Shown piece after piece: positions 1 to 8,786 of a DNA stretch of 64,000 nucleotides. Positions within the stretch are counted from its first letter, which is position 1, and every line of letters begins with the position of its first letter. The translations under genes and the position numbers were made by a program. Source of the DNA: Microbacterium azadirachtae. GTDB lineage: Bacteria > Actinomycetota > Actinomycetes > Actinomycetales > Microbacteriaceae. Under the pieces are notes generated by a model. That model was not told where the DNA came from, did no database searches, and saw nothing but the letters and a program-made list of their open reading frames with translations. The stretch is taken from positions 1 through 64,000 of the forward strand of contig NZ_JYIX01000034.1 in NCBI RefSeq assembly GCF_000956505.1, given 5' to 3'.

Positions 1-79
1 GGCGCGGACCGGGTGCCGCGGACCCGGTCCGCGCCCCGCGTCCCCGGCACCCGGTCCGCGCCCCCGCGGACCCGGTGCC
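1..79. repeat. Paired GC-rich palindromes
   Basis: Positions 1-14 (GGCGCGGACCGGGT) are the exact reverse complement of 22-35, with a 7-nt loop. A second hairpin pairs 46-60 (GGCACCCGGTCCGCG) with 65-79, with one mismatch and a 4-nt loop. Both use the same core word, CCGGTCCGCG, so the four arms can pair in alternative ways. The element may extend beyond the left edge of the window. Confidence 0.7.
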
Positions 80-213
80 GCGTGTTGCCGAGCGGACGGG
101 ATGTTCCCGAGTGCACCGGACGATGACGCGGCGATGCCGTGCGCCCGACAAGATGCGGTGCCCTCGGCGAACAGCCCCCGCACGCGTCCCCCGCCTTCAC
201 ACTTGGGGCGCCC

Positions 214-279
214 CCACTTCCGAGTCGTCCCCGCCAGCGCACGCTATGGAGTCCGCTGACGGGGACGACTCGGAGGTGG
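214..279. repeat. Long hairpin, GAGTCGTCCCCG family, copy 1
   Basis: Arms 214-239 and 254-279 are 26 bp each with two mismatches, built on CGAGTCGTCCCCG and CGGGGACGACTCG. The loop region contains CACGCTATGG. A second copy with the same arms and almost the same loop lies at 39991-40040, so this is a dispersed element and not a chance hairpin. It sits downstream of the DUF3465 gene and could end its transcript. Confidence 0.75.
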
Positions 280-366
280 AGCGGCGCGAAAGAGCGGGGC
301 AAGCCGCGGAGCGGTGCGGGGCAGGACAGCGAGGCCGGGTGGTGCCAGGCGGGTGCGAGGCCGGGG

Positions 367-843
367 TCAGGAGAAAGTGCGGCCGTTCCAGGCGAGCCAG
401 CCCGCCTCGTGGCGACCGGAGGGGTCGTGGTGCGTCCAGTGCACCGTTCCGCCCTTCTCGTTCCACTCGTAGTCACCGCGGAAGTCGACCCGGTCGCCCG
501 TCGAAAGCCCCTCGAGCCGCGGGGCGATGTCGATGTTGTGGGCGACGAGGATCGAGATCCCCGACGGCGTCGTCAGGATGAACTTCTGGTGCCGCGAGCC
601 GTCGTCGTCGTCCGGCAGGATCCGGGACACGACGCCCGTGCCCTGCACCTCCGCCCCGCTGCGCCGCCCCTCGAAGAGCGCGCGCACGGGATCGCCGGCC
701 CCCGCGGATCCCGCGGTGGCGGAGGGCGACGCGACCACCGCGGCAGGACCGCCCGGGATCCCGCCCCGTCCGAGCACGAGCACCGCGAGCGCCACGAGGT
801 CGACCACGACGACGACCGTCGTCCACCGCGCCCTCCGAGTCAC
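367..843 (-). CDS. DUF3465 family exported/anchored protein
   Basis: A 158-residue protein with a basic N-terminus and one hydrophobic segment at about residues 8-26, read as an uncleaved anchor or signal peptide. The C-terminal half carries the conserved DUF3465 signature YEWNEKGGTVHWTHHDPSG, followed by GWLAWNG near the end. The family is small, often exported, and has a predicted beta-barrel (OB-like) fold; the biochemical role is not established. An Ala/Ser/Pro-rich linker separates anchor and domain. It is transcribed away from the ion channel gene that begins 56 bp upstream on the other strand. Family assignment is firm; function is unknown. Confidence 0.85.
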   Translation of the reverse strand: MTRRARWTTVVVVVDLVALAVLVLGRGGIPGGPAAVVASPSATAGSAGAGDPVRALFEGRRSGAEVQGTGVVSRILPDDDDGSRHQKFILTTPSGISILVAHNIDIAPRLEGLSTGDRVDFRGDYEWNEKGGTVHWTHHDPSGRHEAGWLAWNGRTFS

Positions 844-898
844 GGCGCCAGCCTAGACCGCGGATCCGTCTCCGCCCGCCCGGGCGTACGATGCGCGC

Positions 899-1681
899 AT
901 GACGTTGGAGCGCTGGCGACGGATCACCGAGTGGCCGCTCATCGTCGCGTCCGTGCTGTTCCTCGTCACCTACTCGATCCAGGTGATCGTGGATCCGAAA
1001 GAGAGCGTCGGCGCCCTGCTCGAAGACCTGCTCTGGGTCTCCTGGGGCACGTTCCTCATCGACTACATCGTGAGCCTCGTGATCGCGCCGCGGCGCTGGC
1101 ACTGGTTCTTCACGCATCTGTTCAACCTCGCGACCGTCGTGCTGCCCATGCTCCGTCCGCTCAGGGTGCTGCGCGTGGTCACCTTGCTCGCGGTGCTGCA
1201 GCGCACCGCCGGCCGGGCCGTGCGCGGCCAGATCGTCATCTACGTGACGGGCGCGAGCCTGCTCGTGGTCTACGTCGCCTCCCTCGCGGTGCTCGACGCC
1301 GAGCGCGCCGGCGGCGGCAGCATCGCGACGTTCCCCGACGCGATCTGGTGGGCGTTCACGACCATCACGACGGTCGGCTACGGCGACCTCGTGCCGGTCA
1401 CGCTCGAGGGACGGGTGATCGCCGTGGGGCTCATGCTCAGCGGCATCGCCCTGCTCGGTGTCGTCTCCGCGACCTTCGCGTCATGGATCGTCGAACAGGT
1501 CTCGGCCGAGAACACCAGCCGCCAGGCGGCGACGGTCGCGCACGTCGACGCCCTCCGTGCCGAGATCGCCGAGCTGCGGACGGTGCTCGCCCGGATGGAT
1601 CCGGCCCTGCGCGCGACCGACGCGAAAGCACCGCCCGTCGCAGAGCCGGACGGCCCCGATCCGTCCGCCGCGAAGAGCTGA
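899..1681 (+). CDS. Voltage-gated-type potassium channel
   Basis: A 260-residue membrane protein with the potassium selectivity filter TVGYGD at residues 158-163, preceded by a pore helix and followed by a last transmembrane helix. Four earlier hydrophobic segments and an arginine-bearing stretch (LRPLRVLRVV, about residues 85-94) resemble the S1-S4 voltage-sensor module, so the layout is a 6-TM Kv-like subunit (functional as a tetramer in the family). The C-terminal tail from about residue 200 is predicted coiled coil (DALRAEIAELRTVL). No RCK/TrkA nucleotide-binding domain is present, so gating by NAD or c-di-AMP is not indicated. It is a single-gene unit. Confidence 0.9.
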   Translation: MTLERWRRITEWPLIVASVLFLVTYSIQVIVDPKESVGALLEDLLWVSWGTFLIDYIVSLVIAPRRWHWFFTHLFNLATVVLPMLRPLRVLRVVTLLAVLQRTAGRAVRGQIVIYVTGASLLVVYVASLAVLDAERAGGGSIATFPDAIWWAFTTITTVGYGDLVPVTLEGRVIAVGLMLSGIALLGVVSATFASWIVEQVSAENTSRQAATVAHVDALRAEIAELRTVLARMDPALRATDAKAPPVAEPDGPDPSAAKS

Positions 1682-1705
1682 CGCCGGAACGGGGCCCGCC
1701 CCCCC

Positions 1706-2512
1706 CTACATCCCGGCGTGCTCGAACGCGGTCGTGGGCAGGTCGACGATGTGCGCGCCGCCATCGACGACGAGCACGGATCCGGTCATGTACGACGACT
1801 CGCCGGAACCCAGGAAGCGCACCACGGCTGCGATCTCGGCGGGCTGCGCCGGGCGGTGCAGCGGCACGTCCGCGGTGACGGTGGCGTACGCCTCCTCGCG
1901 TGACGCGAGACCCGCGTGCTCCGCGAACTCGTCCATCTCCTCGTCCGCCATCGGGGTCTGCACCCAGCCGGGGCACACCGCGTTCACGCGCACGCCGTGC
2001 TTGCCGTAGTCGCGCGCGAGCGTGCGGGTGAGGCCGATCAGCGCGTGCTTGCCCACCGTGTAGCCCGCGACAGAGGGGCCGGCGAAGAGTCCGGCGAGCG
2101 AGGAGATCACGACGATCTGCCCCTTCGCCTCGATGAGGGCGGGCAATGCCTCGCGCGCCATCACGAACGCCGTCGTGAGGTTCGCGCGGATCGCGGCCTC
2201 CCATCCGGCGTCGTCCGTCTCCCCCACCGGGGCGAAGCCGTGACCTCCCGCGTTGGCGACGAGCACGTCGATGCGGCCGAAGGTCGCGAGCACCTCGGCG
2301 ACCGCGCGCTTGGCGTCCTCGGTCGAGGCGGCGTCGGCGATCACGGGATGAGCGCCGACCGCGCGCTCGACCTCGCGCAGCGGTGCCTCGCGCCGTCCGA
2401 CGACGACGACGTGCGCGCCCTCTGCGGCGTACCGGGCGGCGATCGCGGCGCCGATGCCGGTGCCGCCGCCGGTGATGACGACGACGCGTCCGGTGGATCC
2501 GTTGGTGGTCAT
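1706..2512 (-). CDS. SDR family NAD(P)-dependent oxidoreductase
   Basis: A 268-residue short-chain dehydrogenase/reductase of the classical type. The Rossmann motif TGGGTGIG is at residues 14-21, NAG in the fourth strand region (VANAGG), the catalytic Ser in VVISSLAG and the Tyr-Lys pair in YTVGK. The length is usual for the family. The substrate cannot be read from sequence. It is the second gene of a leftward pair with another SDR (stop at 2588), 75 bp apart, and both are divergent from the APC permease/MoaF-like/amidohydrolase genes. They may act together on one imported hydroxylated compound. Confidence 0.88.
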   Translation of the reverse strand: MTTNGSTGRVVVITGGGTGIGAAIAARYAAEGAHVVVVGRREAPLREVERAVGAHPVIADAASTEDAKRAVAEVLATFGRIDVLVANAGGHGFAPVGETDDAGWEAAIRANLTTAFVMAREALPALIEAKGQIVVISSLAGLFAGPSVAGYTVGKHALIGLTRTLARDYGKHGVRVNAVCPGWVQTPMADEEMDEFAEHAGLASREEAYATVTADVPLHRPAQPAEIAAVVRFLGSGESSYMTGSVLVVDGGAHIVDLPTTAFEHAGM

Positions 2513-2587
2513 GGGGGTCTCCTGTCGTGGAATGCGGGGAAGTCGAAGAAAGGGGGAAGTCGAAGAAGGGAAGTCGGAGCGGGCTCG

Positions 2588-3334
2588 TCAGGCGGGGAAC
2601 CCAGAGCGGGCGCTGTAGCCGAAGTCGCTGAGGATCCCGGATCCGTTCACCGCGCGGGCCCGCGGGGACGCGAGGTAGACGACGTGCGCCGCGATCTCCT
2701 CCGCGGTCTGCACCGGGAAGGCGGGGGCCGCGAACGCCTCGTCGCCGAGGTCGCCCCGGCTCATCGCGGTGTCCACGATCGAGGGCGAGACGGTCGTGAC
2801 GCGCACGTCGTCGCCCGCGAGGTCGACGCTGAGAGCGCGTCCGAACTGCACGAGAGCGGCCTTCGACGCGCAGTACGGCGTCATCCCGGCCGACGCCACG
2901 AACGCGGAGTCGCTCGCGACCAGCACGACAGAGGCCTCGGGCGCCGCGCGCAGCGCCGGTAGCGCGGCACGCAGCACGAGGAACGCCCCCGTCACGTTCA
3001 CCGCGAACACCGCCTGCCACTCCGCGAGCGAGATCTCATCGATGCCGGATCCGACCGGGCCGGAGATCCCCGCGCAGCACACGACGGTGTGCAGCGCCCC
3101 GAGGTCCGCCACGGCATCGGCGACCGCCACGTCGACCGCGGCCTCGTCCGTGACGTCGGCGACCACCGGGACGGATCCGGGACAGGACGCGGCGGTCTCC
3201 GCGAGGCCCGCGGCCGAGCGATCCAGCAGCGCGACGCGCACGCCCTCGGCCGCGAGCGCCTGGGCGACGGCCCGGCCGATCCCTCCGGCGGCACCGGTGA
3301 CCAGGGCGGTCCTGCCCTGCAGCTGCAGCTCCAT
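2588..3334 (-). CDS. SDR family NAD(P)-dependent oxidoreductase
   Basis: A 248-residue classical SDR: TGAAGGIGRA at about residues 11-20, CCAGISG after the fourth strand, and the YCASK catalytic pair. I chose the ATG at 3334 because MELQLQGRTALVTG is the normal SDR start and the upstream CGGAGGGAGC is a good ribosome binding site. Longer in-frame extensions are arginine-rich and have no family support. It is the first gene of the leftward SDR pair, with its promoter in the 264-bp gap shared with the divergent permease gene. The substrate is unknown. Confidence 0.87.
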   Translation of the reverse strand: MELQLQGRTALVTGAAGGIGRAVAQALAAEGVRVALLDRSAAGLAETAASCPGSVPVVADVTDEAAVDVAVADAVADLGALHTVVCCAGISGPVGSGIDEISLAEWQAVFAVNVTGAFLVLRAALPALRAAPEASVVLVASDSAFVASAGMTPYCASKAALVQFGRALSVDLAGDDVRVTTVSPSIVDTAMSRGDLGDEAFAAPAFPVQTAEEIAAHVVYLASPRARAVNGSGILSDFGYSARSGFPA

Positions 3335-3598
3335 CGCCGCTCCCTCCGAGTGAGGAGCCGGCCAGGCCGACCGGCTCCGTTCCGCCATCCTGCTCCGCGG
3401 ACGAAGCCGGATCGAGGGGGCGCGCGACGGGTGTGCACGCTGACACCATCGTCCTTCACTCATGGGCAAGCCGCCCGCTCGGGAGCGCGGCAGACTCGGC
3501 AGAGTCCGACAATGCCCGTCTTCCACGCAGCACAACGTCCGCGCTGCGAGGCCCGCCCTGGCCGGAAGAACGCGCCGTCACCGAGCGAAGGAGCCGAC

Positions 3599-5044
3599 GT
3601 GACCGCTGAACCCACCCCACAGACCCACACCGCACTGCGACAGGGAGCCCTCGGCGTCGCCGGGATCGTCTTCCTGGTGCTGGCCGCCGTCGCGCCGCTC
3701 ACCGGAATCGTCGTCGTCGCCTCGCTCGTCATCGCGTTCGGCAACGGCGGCGGCGCCCCGGTGTCGTTCTTCCTGGTGGCGGTGATCCTGCTGCTGTTCG
3801 CCGTCGGCTACGCGCAGATGTCGAAGCAGCTCGTCAACGCAGGAGGCTTCTACGCCTTCGTCGTCAAGGGCCTCGGCCGCACCGGCGGGCTCATCGCCGG
3901 GCTCATCGCGACCCTCGGCTACAACTTCTTCGTCGTCGGCACGATCGGCACCAGCGGCTTCTTCATGCAGACGATCATTGCCCAGCTCACCGGCCTCGAC
4001 ATCCACTGGCTGGTGTGGGGCCTGCTCTCGATCGCGGTGTGCTTCGTGCTCGCGCGCATCGGCGTGGACTTCTCCTCCAAGGTGCTCGGCGTCTGCCTCG
4101 TGCTCGAGGTGAGCATGCTCGTCGTCTTCGACATCTCGGTGCTCATCCGCACAGGCTACAGCTTCGAGGCGTTCAGCCCCGAGGCCGTGTTCTCCGGATC
4201 CCTTCCGATCGGCCTGCTGCTCGCGGCGACCGGCTTCCTCGGCTTCGAGGCCACCGCGCTGTTCAGCGAGGAGGCCAAGCAGCCGCTGCGCACCATCCCG
4301 CGCGCCACGTACACGGCGATCACCGCGATCGGCGTCATCCTCGGCGTGACCACCTGGGCCGTGGTGAGCGCGATCGGCGTCGCGAAGGCGGGGCAGACCG
4401 CGAACGACCACCTCGCGAACGGCGACCTCATCTTCTCGATCGCGCAGACCTATCTCGGCGGACCGCTCACCACGGTCATGGAGATCCTGCTGCTCGTGAG
4501 CCTCTTCGCCGCGATGCTGGCCTTCCACAACTCCGCGACGCGCTACCTGTACGCGCTCGGTCGCGCCCGGATCCTGCCGCACGCCTTCGCCCGTACCCGC
4601 GCCGGCGGCGCCCCGCAGATCGCCGGCATCGTGCAGGCCGGATTCGCCGCCGTCGTCGCGGTGATCTTCTTCCTCGCCGGTGCGAACCCGATCACCCAGA
4701 TCGTGCCCGCGATGCTCGGCTTCGGCACGCTCAGCGTGCTGATCCTGCAGGGCCTCGCCGCGCTGTCGATCGTCGTCTACTTCCGCCGCCGGAACGACGG
4801 CCGGTGGTGGAGCACGTTCATCGCCCCCGGCATCGGCTTCCTCGGCATCGCGGCGATCGCGATCCTGGCGATGTTCAACTTCAACATCGTGGCCGGATCC
4901 GAGGAGCTCTGGATCAACCTGCTGCCGCTGCTGCTCGTTCTCGCCGTGATCGGCGGGGTCGTCTACGCGCAGTATCTGAAGCGCTCCCGGCGCGCCGTGT
5001 ACGACGGCCTCTCCGCCGACCTGGAGCAGTTCAGCACGCGCTGA
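3599..5044 (+). CDS. APC superfamily amino acid/amine permease
   Basis: A 481-residue integral membrane protein with about 12 hydrophobic segments and the features of the amino acid-polyamine-organocation family (GAVxxxxF-like first helix LGVAGIVFLVLAAVAPLTG, FLGFEATALFSEEAK in helix 6). The GTG at 3599 follows GCGAAGGAGC and fits the family N-terminus; earlier in-frame starts lie in non-conserved, arginine-rich sequence. It is the first of three rightward genes (permease, MoaF-like protein, amidohydrolase). The likely role is uptake of a nitrogen compound that the neighbours process. Specificity is not readable. Confidence 0.88.
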   Translation: MTAEPTPQTHTALRQGALGVAGIVFLVLAAVAPLTGIVVVASLVIAFGNGGGAPVSFFLVAVILLLFAVGYAQMSKQLVNAGGFYAFVVKGLGRTGGLIAGLIATLGYNFFVVGTIGTSGFFMQTIIAQLTGLDIHWLVWGLLSIAVCFVLARIGVDFSSKVLGVCLVLEVSMLVVFDISVLIRTGYSFEAFSPEAVFSGSLPIGLLLAATGFLGFEATALFSEEAKQPLRTIPRATYTAITAIGVILGVTTWAVVSAIGVAKAGQTANDHLANGDLIFSIAQTYLGGPLTTVMEILLLVSLFAAMLAFHNSATRYLYALGRARILPHAFARTRAGGAPQIAGIVQAGFAAVVAVIFFLAGANPITQIVPAMLGFGTLSVLILQGLAALSIVVYFRRRNDGRWWSTFIAPGIGFLGIAAIAILAMFNFNIVAGSEELWINLLPLLLVLAVIGGVVYAQYLKRSRRAVYDGLSADLEQFSTR

Positions 5045-5087
5045 CCGCCCGTCTTCCCCCGCCCCGAACCACCCACCAAGGAGCATC

Positions 5088-5930
5088 ATGAGCACCATGA
5101 ACCCCGCCGACACGTCGACCTGGCTTCCGCTGGACGGCCTCGCCCCCGGCTTCGACGCGAACAAGGCGCCGCACACCACCGCCCTGTCCGGCCGCGAGAT
5201 CAACCTCACCGCACCCAACGGCACCCGCATCGCGCACCGCTTCGCCGACGCAGAGGTCACCTGGACCTACTCCCCCGGTGAGGGCGACCCCACCGCACCG
5301 GCCAGCGACACCGACGCGTACGAGGCGTTCGAGGTCGACGAGGATCTGTTCTTCGTGCAGTTCCACCACGACTACCTGCCGAACGAGGCCGTGTCCCTCG
5401 TGGTCGACCTGCGCGCGGGGCGCGTGCTGTCGATCCTCAGCGAGATCCTCCCCGCCGACGAGAAGGGCCGCACCCGCGTGCAGCACCACTTCGGCACCGC
5501 GACCATCGATGGCACTGCGCCCTCCGGCGACGAGCCGCACCCGACGACCGCGCTGATCGGCCGTCGCGTGGAGTGGATCTACAGCACCGAGCACGCGTAC
5601 GAGCACGTGTACCTGTCCGAGCGCTGGTACAGCTGGCAGTGCCTGGCAGGTCCCGAGCGCGGGCTCGCCGACACCGACGAGAACAGCGTGTGGGAGGTCC
5701 GCCCCGGCATCTACGTGTTCGCCTGGCGGGAGAAGGTCATCCCCTGCGCCTCCGTCACGATCGCCGACCACCGCGACGTCACGAAGATCCGCTCCCACGG
5801 CGTGCTGTTCGGGCTGGACGAGTCGGGCGAGGTGCCCACGCACTTCACGTTCGGCGCCTGGGGCCGCCTCATCTCCGTGACGCAGCACGCGCCGGAGCTC
5901 GAGCCCGCGTACTTCGGAACCGGAGCCTGA
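5088..5930 (+). CDS. MoaF domain-containing protein
   Basis: A 280-residue soluble protein that matches, by recall, the MoaF layout: an N-terminal MoaF domain (about residues 5-110; LPLDGLAPGFDANKAP, then a TWTYSPGEG strand) and a C-terminal MoaF_C domain (about 150-270; VEWIYSTEHAYEHVYLSE and FAWREKVIPCASV). These calycin-like barrels bind small hydrophobic ligands or act as decarboxylase/lyase-like enzymes in characterised relatives. A true role in molybdenum cofactor synthesis is not indicated, since no moa genes are near. It lies between the permease and the amidohydrolase (1 bp from the latter), suggesting a catabolic function. AAGGAGCATC precedes the ATG. Confidence 0.75.
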   Translation: MSTMNPADTSTWLPLDGLAPGFDANKAPHTTALSGREINLTAPNGTRIAHRFADAEVTWTYSPGEGDPTAPASDTDAYEAFEVDEDLFFVQFHHDYLPNEAVSLVVDLRAGRVLSILSEILPADEKGRTRVQHHFGTATIDGTAPSGDEPHPTTALIGRRVEWIYSTEHAYEHVYLSERWYSWQCLAGPERGLADTDENSVWEVRPGIYVFAWREKVIPCASVTIADHRDVTKIRSHGVLFGLDESGEVPTHFTFGAWGRLISVTQHAPELEPAYFGTGA

Positions 5931-5931
5931 C

Positions 5932-7581
5932 ATGACGACCGCCCCCGCCGAGCTCATCGTCGTCGCCGACGTCATCCGCACCGTGGATCCCGCGCGGCCC
6001 GCCGCCGAGGCGTTCGCCGTCCGCGACGGCCGCATCGCGGCGATCGGCACGCGCGCCGAGGTCGAGGCGCTGCGCGGACCCGGCACGCGGGTTCTCGAGC
6101 TCGGCGGGGCCGCGGTCTACCCCGGTTTCGCAGACGTGCACAATCATCACGCGATGGCAGGACGGACGGATCTGTTCGAGCTGGCCCTGCCGTCCTCGCT
6201 CACCCTGGACGAGATCCTCGGCCGCGTGCGGGAGAAGGCGGCGACGCTGCCGGAGGACGCGTGGATCATCGGCGGGCCCGTCGCGAGCACGTTGCTGCCG
6301 ACGCTCGCGAACACGGCATCCCGTCGCCTGCTGGACGAGGCCGGCGGCGGTCGTCCGGTGATGCTCGTGGAGGACTCCCGGCACAACCGCTGGGTGAACT
6401 CACGCGCCCTCGAACTCGCCGACATCAGGCCGGACTCGATTCCGGAGGGCGGCGTCACGATCCTGGACGACGAGGACGGCGCCCCCACCGGTGTCCTGCT
6501 CGAAGCCGCCGGGATCCCCGTGCAGGAGGCCTACGACCGCTCTGGCGGACTGACCTCCGCGCAGCACAGGGCGGCGTCGGCGCACGGCGTGCGGCTCGCG
6601 AACAGCTACGGGATCACGGCCTTCCAGGACGCCGGCGTCTCCACCGACATCCTCGACGCCCTCCGGGAGCTCGACACCGACGGCGAGCTCGACGCCTGGG
6701 TCGTGTCATCGCTCCTCATCAACGACGAGATCTTCGGATTCGATCCCATCGGATCCCCGCTCATCGCGCGCGGCGAGGAGTTCCGCACCCCGCACCACCG
6801 CCCCGACTTCGTGAAGATCTTCCTCGACGGGGTGCCGCCCGCACGCACCGCCTCGTTCCTGGAGCCGTACGTCGCCGACGCCGCGCACGGCGCCCACTTC
6901 CACGGCGAGACCATCATGACCTTCGACGAGCTGTACGGCTGGCTGCGGCAAGTCGCCGAGCGCGGCCTCGGCGCCAAGGTGCACTGCACCGGCGACGGAT
7001 CAGCCCGCCTCGTGCTCGACGTCGCGGAGCGGCTGCGCACCGAGGGCTTCACGACGCCGATCCAGATCGCGCACGGGCAGTTCCTCGCCGAAGCGGACAT
7101 CCCCCGCCTCGCCGCGCTCGACGTCGTCGCCGACATCTCCCCGTTCATCTGGTTCCCCGGAGTCATCCCGCAGATGCTCGCCGAGGTCCTCGGCGAGCGG
7201 GCCGAGCACTCCCAGCCGAACCGCGCCCTCCTCGACGCCGGGGCGCTCGTCGCCGGCGGATCCGACTGGCCGGTGAGCGAGTCCCCGAACCCGCTCGAGG
7301 GCATCCAGGGTCTCGTGACCCGTGCGGATCCGCTGCGCCGCGCGCCGGGGACGCTCTGGCCGGAGCAGGCGATCACGGCCGAGGAGGCGCTGCAGGTGTT
7401 CACCCGCAACGCCGCGGTCGCGATGGGCCTCGCGGCCGAGACCGGATCCCTGGAGGTCGGCAAGTCGGCCGACTTCGTCGTCCTGGACGGTGACGCGATC
7501 GGCGGCCCCGCCGACGCCATCATCGACGCGCGCGTGCTGTCGACCTGGTTCGCAGGGCGCGAGGTGTACACAGCGGGCTGA
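5932..7581 (+). CDS. Amidohydrolase, YtcJ-like
   Basis: A 549-residue metal-dependent hydrolase of the amidohydrolase-3/YtcJ group. The metal site begins with HNHHAM after the first strand (ADVHNHH), a histidine-containing strand VHCTGDGSA lies in the barrel, and GGSDWPVSE provides the late conserved aspartate. The C-terminus (LEVGKSADFVVLDGD) is the usual composite-domain return. The ATG is 1 bp beyond the MoaF-like stop, so translation is coupled. It probably hydrolyses an amide, imide or carbamate linkage of the compound brought in by the upstream permease. The exact substrate is unknown. Confidence 0.88.
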   Translation: MTTAPAELIVVADVIRTVDPARPAAEAFAVRDGRIAAIGTRAEVEALRGPGTRVLELGGAAVYPGFADVHNHHAMAGRTDLFELALPSSLTLDEILGRVREKAATLPEDAWIIGGPVASTLLPTLANTASRRLLDEAGGGRPVMLVEDSRHNRWVNSRALELADIRPDSIPEGGVTILDDEDGAPTGVLLEAAGIPVQEAYDRSGGLTSAQHRAASAHGVRLANSYGITAFQDAGVSTDILDALRELDTDGELDAWVVSSLLINDEIFGFDPIGSPLIARGEEFRTPHHRPDFVKIFLDGVPPARTASFLEPYVADAAHGAHFHGETIMTFDELYGWLRQVAERGLGAKVHCTGDGSARLVLDVAERLRTEGFTTPIQIAHGQFLAEADIPRLAALDVVADISPFIWFPGVIPQMLAEVLGERAEHSQPNRALLDAGALVAGGSDWPVSESPNPLEGIQGLVTRADPLRRAPGTLWPEQAITAEEALQVFTRNAAVAMGLAAETGSLEVGKSADFVVLDGDAIGGPADAIIDARVLSTWFAGREVYTAG

Positions 7582-7604
7582 GGCCCGGGCGCCCCAGGCT
7601 CGAC

Positions 7605-8258
7605 TCAGCGCAGCGGCGCTTCCCTGCCGCGCAGGCGCCAGAGCAGCCACGCGGCGCCGATCGGGATCGTGTAGAACGCCAGCAGGATCGACGTGTGCCA
7701 GAGCGCGATCCCGGACGGCAGCAGAGGATTCGACGCCCCGGAGCCGGAGCTCGGGACCGGCCCCTGCCACAGCACGCCGAGGAACGAGACGAGCAGGACA
7801 AGGAGGCAGACCGGCAACGGCAGCAGGATCGCCACCGCCTTCTCCCAGCGCCGCCAGAACCGGCTCGACGTGACCAGGGCCATGCCGATGACCCACCCGC
7901 CGATCGGGAACACGAAGGTTCCGAAGCCGAGTGCGATCGCGCCCACGATCGCGAACCACTTCGTGTCGACCATCGCCGGCTTCGCCCAGAACACCGGCAG
8001 CGGCGCGGGCGCGGGCGCCACGACGATGATGGGGGCGGGCGGCGCTGACGCGGCCTCGTCCCCGGCGGCCTCGGCGATCTTCGCCGGATCACCGAGCTGC
8101 GCGATCCGCTCCCGCACCGCCGTGGCGTCGAGGCCGTCGAGCTCCTCCGCGATGCCGCGGCGCAGCTCGTTCGCGACGCGCCATGGCAGCTCCGCGATGG
8201 CCGCGTCGAGTCGGTTCAGGTAGTCGTCGCGCAGGTTCTGCGCCTCGGTCTCGGTCAT
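7605..8258 (-). CDS. HAAS-domain membrane protein
   Basis: A 217-residue protein whose first ~75 residues form a helical HAAS-type (DUF1700-like) domain (LNRLDAAIAELP, LDGLDATAVRERIAQLGDP). About four transmembrane helices follow, from residue 100 on (IVGAIALGFGTFVFPIGGWV and later). Genes of this type usually follow a PadR regulator, and here the ATG overlaps the PadR stop by 4 nt (ATGA). The usual reading is a regulator-membrane protein pair responding to envelope stress or antibiotics, but the function of this member is not known. Confidence 0.82.
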   Translation of the reverse strand: MTETEAQNLRDDYLNRLDAAIAELPWRVANELRRGIAEELDGLDATAVRERIAQLGDPAKIAEAAGDEAASAPPAPIIVVAPAPAPLPVFWAKPAMVDTKWFAIVGAIALGFGTFVFPIGGWVIGMALVTSSRFWRRWEKAVAILLPLPVCLLVLLVSFLGVLWQGPVPSSGSGASNPLLPSGIALWHTSILLAFYTIPIGAAWLLWRLRGREAPLR

Positions 8259-8617
8259 GCTTCCCCCTCTGCGATCGTCCGCGCCATCGGCGGGACGTCG
8301 GCGATCAGATCCGCCACGCTGCGTGCGAACGGCGTCCAGGACGCCCTGAACTGCGCGAGCTGCTGCACGCCGCGATCCGTGAGCTCGTAGTAGCGCCGCA
8401 CCGGACCCGACGCCGAAGGGCGCTCGAACGTCCGCACCCAGCCGCTCTGCCGCAGTCGAGACAGCAGCGGATAGAGCGTGCCGATGCTGGCGATGAGGCC
8501 CTCAGCGATCAGCCGCTCCGACAGTTCCCAGCCGTACATCGGGCCGCGCGCAAGCAGGCCCAGCACGCAGTACTCGACCACGCCCTTGCGCATCTGCGCG
8601 CCGACGTCCGGTGTCAT
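8255..8617 (-). CDS. PadR family transcriptional regulator
   Basis: A 120-residue PadR protein: the winged helix spans about residues 8-85 (VVEYCVLGLLARGPMYGWEL, GTLYPLLSRLRQSGWV, RRYYELTDRG) and a short C-terminal helix allows dimerisation. Length is normal for PadR-s1 proteins without a long effector domain. It is translationally coupled to the HAAS membrane protein. The short palindrome around 8626-8637 (CAAGCTAGCTTG, exact) just upstream of the start is a plausible autoregulatory operator. Confidence 0.92.
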   Translation of the reverse strand: MTPDVGAQMRKGVVEYCVLGLLARGPMYGWELSERLIAEGLIASIGTLYPLLSRLRQSGWVRTFERPSASGPVRRYYELTDRGVQQLAQFRASWTPFARSVADLIADVPPMARTIAEGEA

Positions 8618-8625
8618 GCCTCACA

Positions 8626-8637
8626 AGCTAGCTTGCA
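8626..8637. promoter_or_regulatory. Candidate PadR operator
   Basis: The perfect 12-bp palindrome CAAGCTAGCTTG lies 9 bp upstream of the padR-like start codon and is unusually AT-containing for this DNA. PadR proteins typically autorepress through such short inverted repeats. Assignment is by position and symmetry only. Confidence 0.5.
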
Positions 8638-8786
8638 CGGCAAGAGAGGTCAAGGATGGGACGGCGGCGGCCCGGCCGACCGCGGACCGCCGACCTCGCC
8701 CCGGTCCTGCGACCGCGGCCCGGTCATAGACTGGATCGGCGAAGCCGGCCGCGCCCGGCGCGCACGCGTCACGGGAAGGGCGGGGA

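Larger units (their letters stand above)
1..366. other. Gene-free left edge with palindromes
   Basis: No reading frame here looks like a real protein; the open frames are arginine/proline-rich translations of GC-rich DNA. The stretch holds a GC-rich palindrome cluster at 1-79 and a long hairpin at 214-279, each listed separately. The remainder shows no recognisable promoter or RNA gene. Confidence 0.6.

Noticed and set aside
3578..5260. Very long antisense frame opposite the permease
   Set aside because: Asp/Glu/His-rich translation typical of the complement of GC-rich transmembrane genes; no conserved motif.
5088..5930. Role in molybdenum cofactor synthesis for the MoaF-like protein
   Set aside because: No moa or mob genes or Mo-enzymes are nearby; the context is catabolic.
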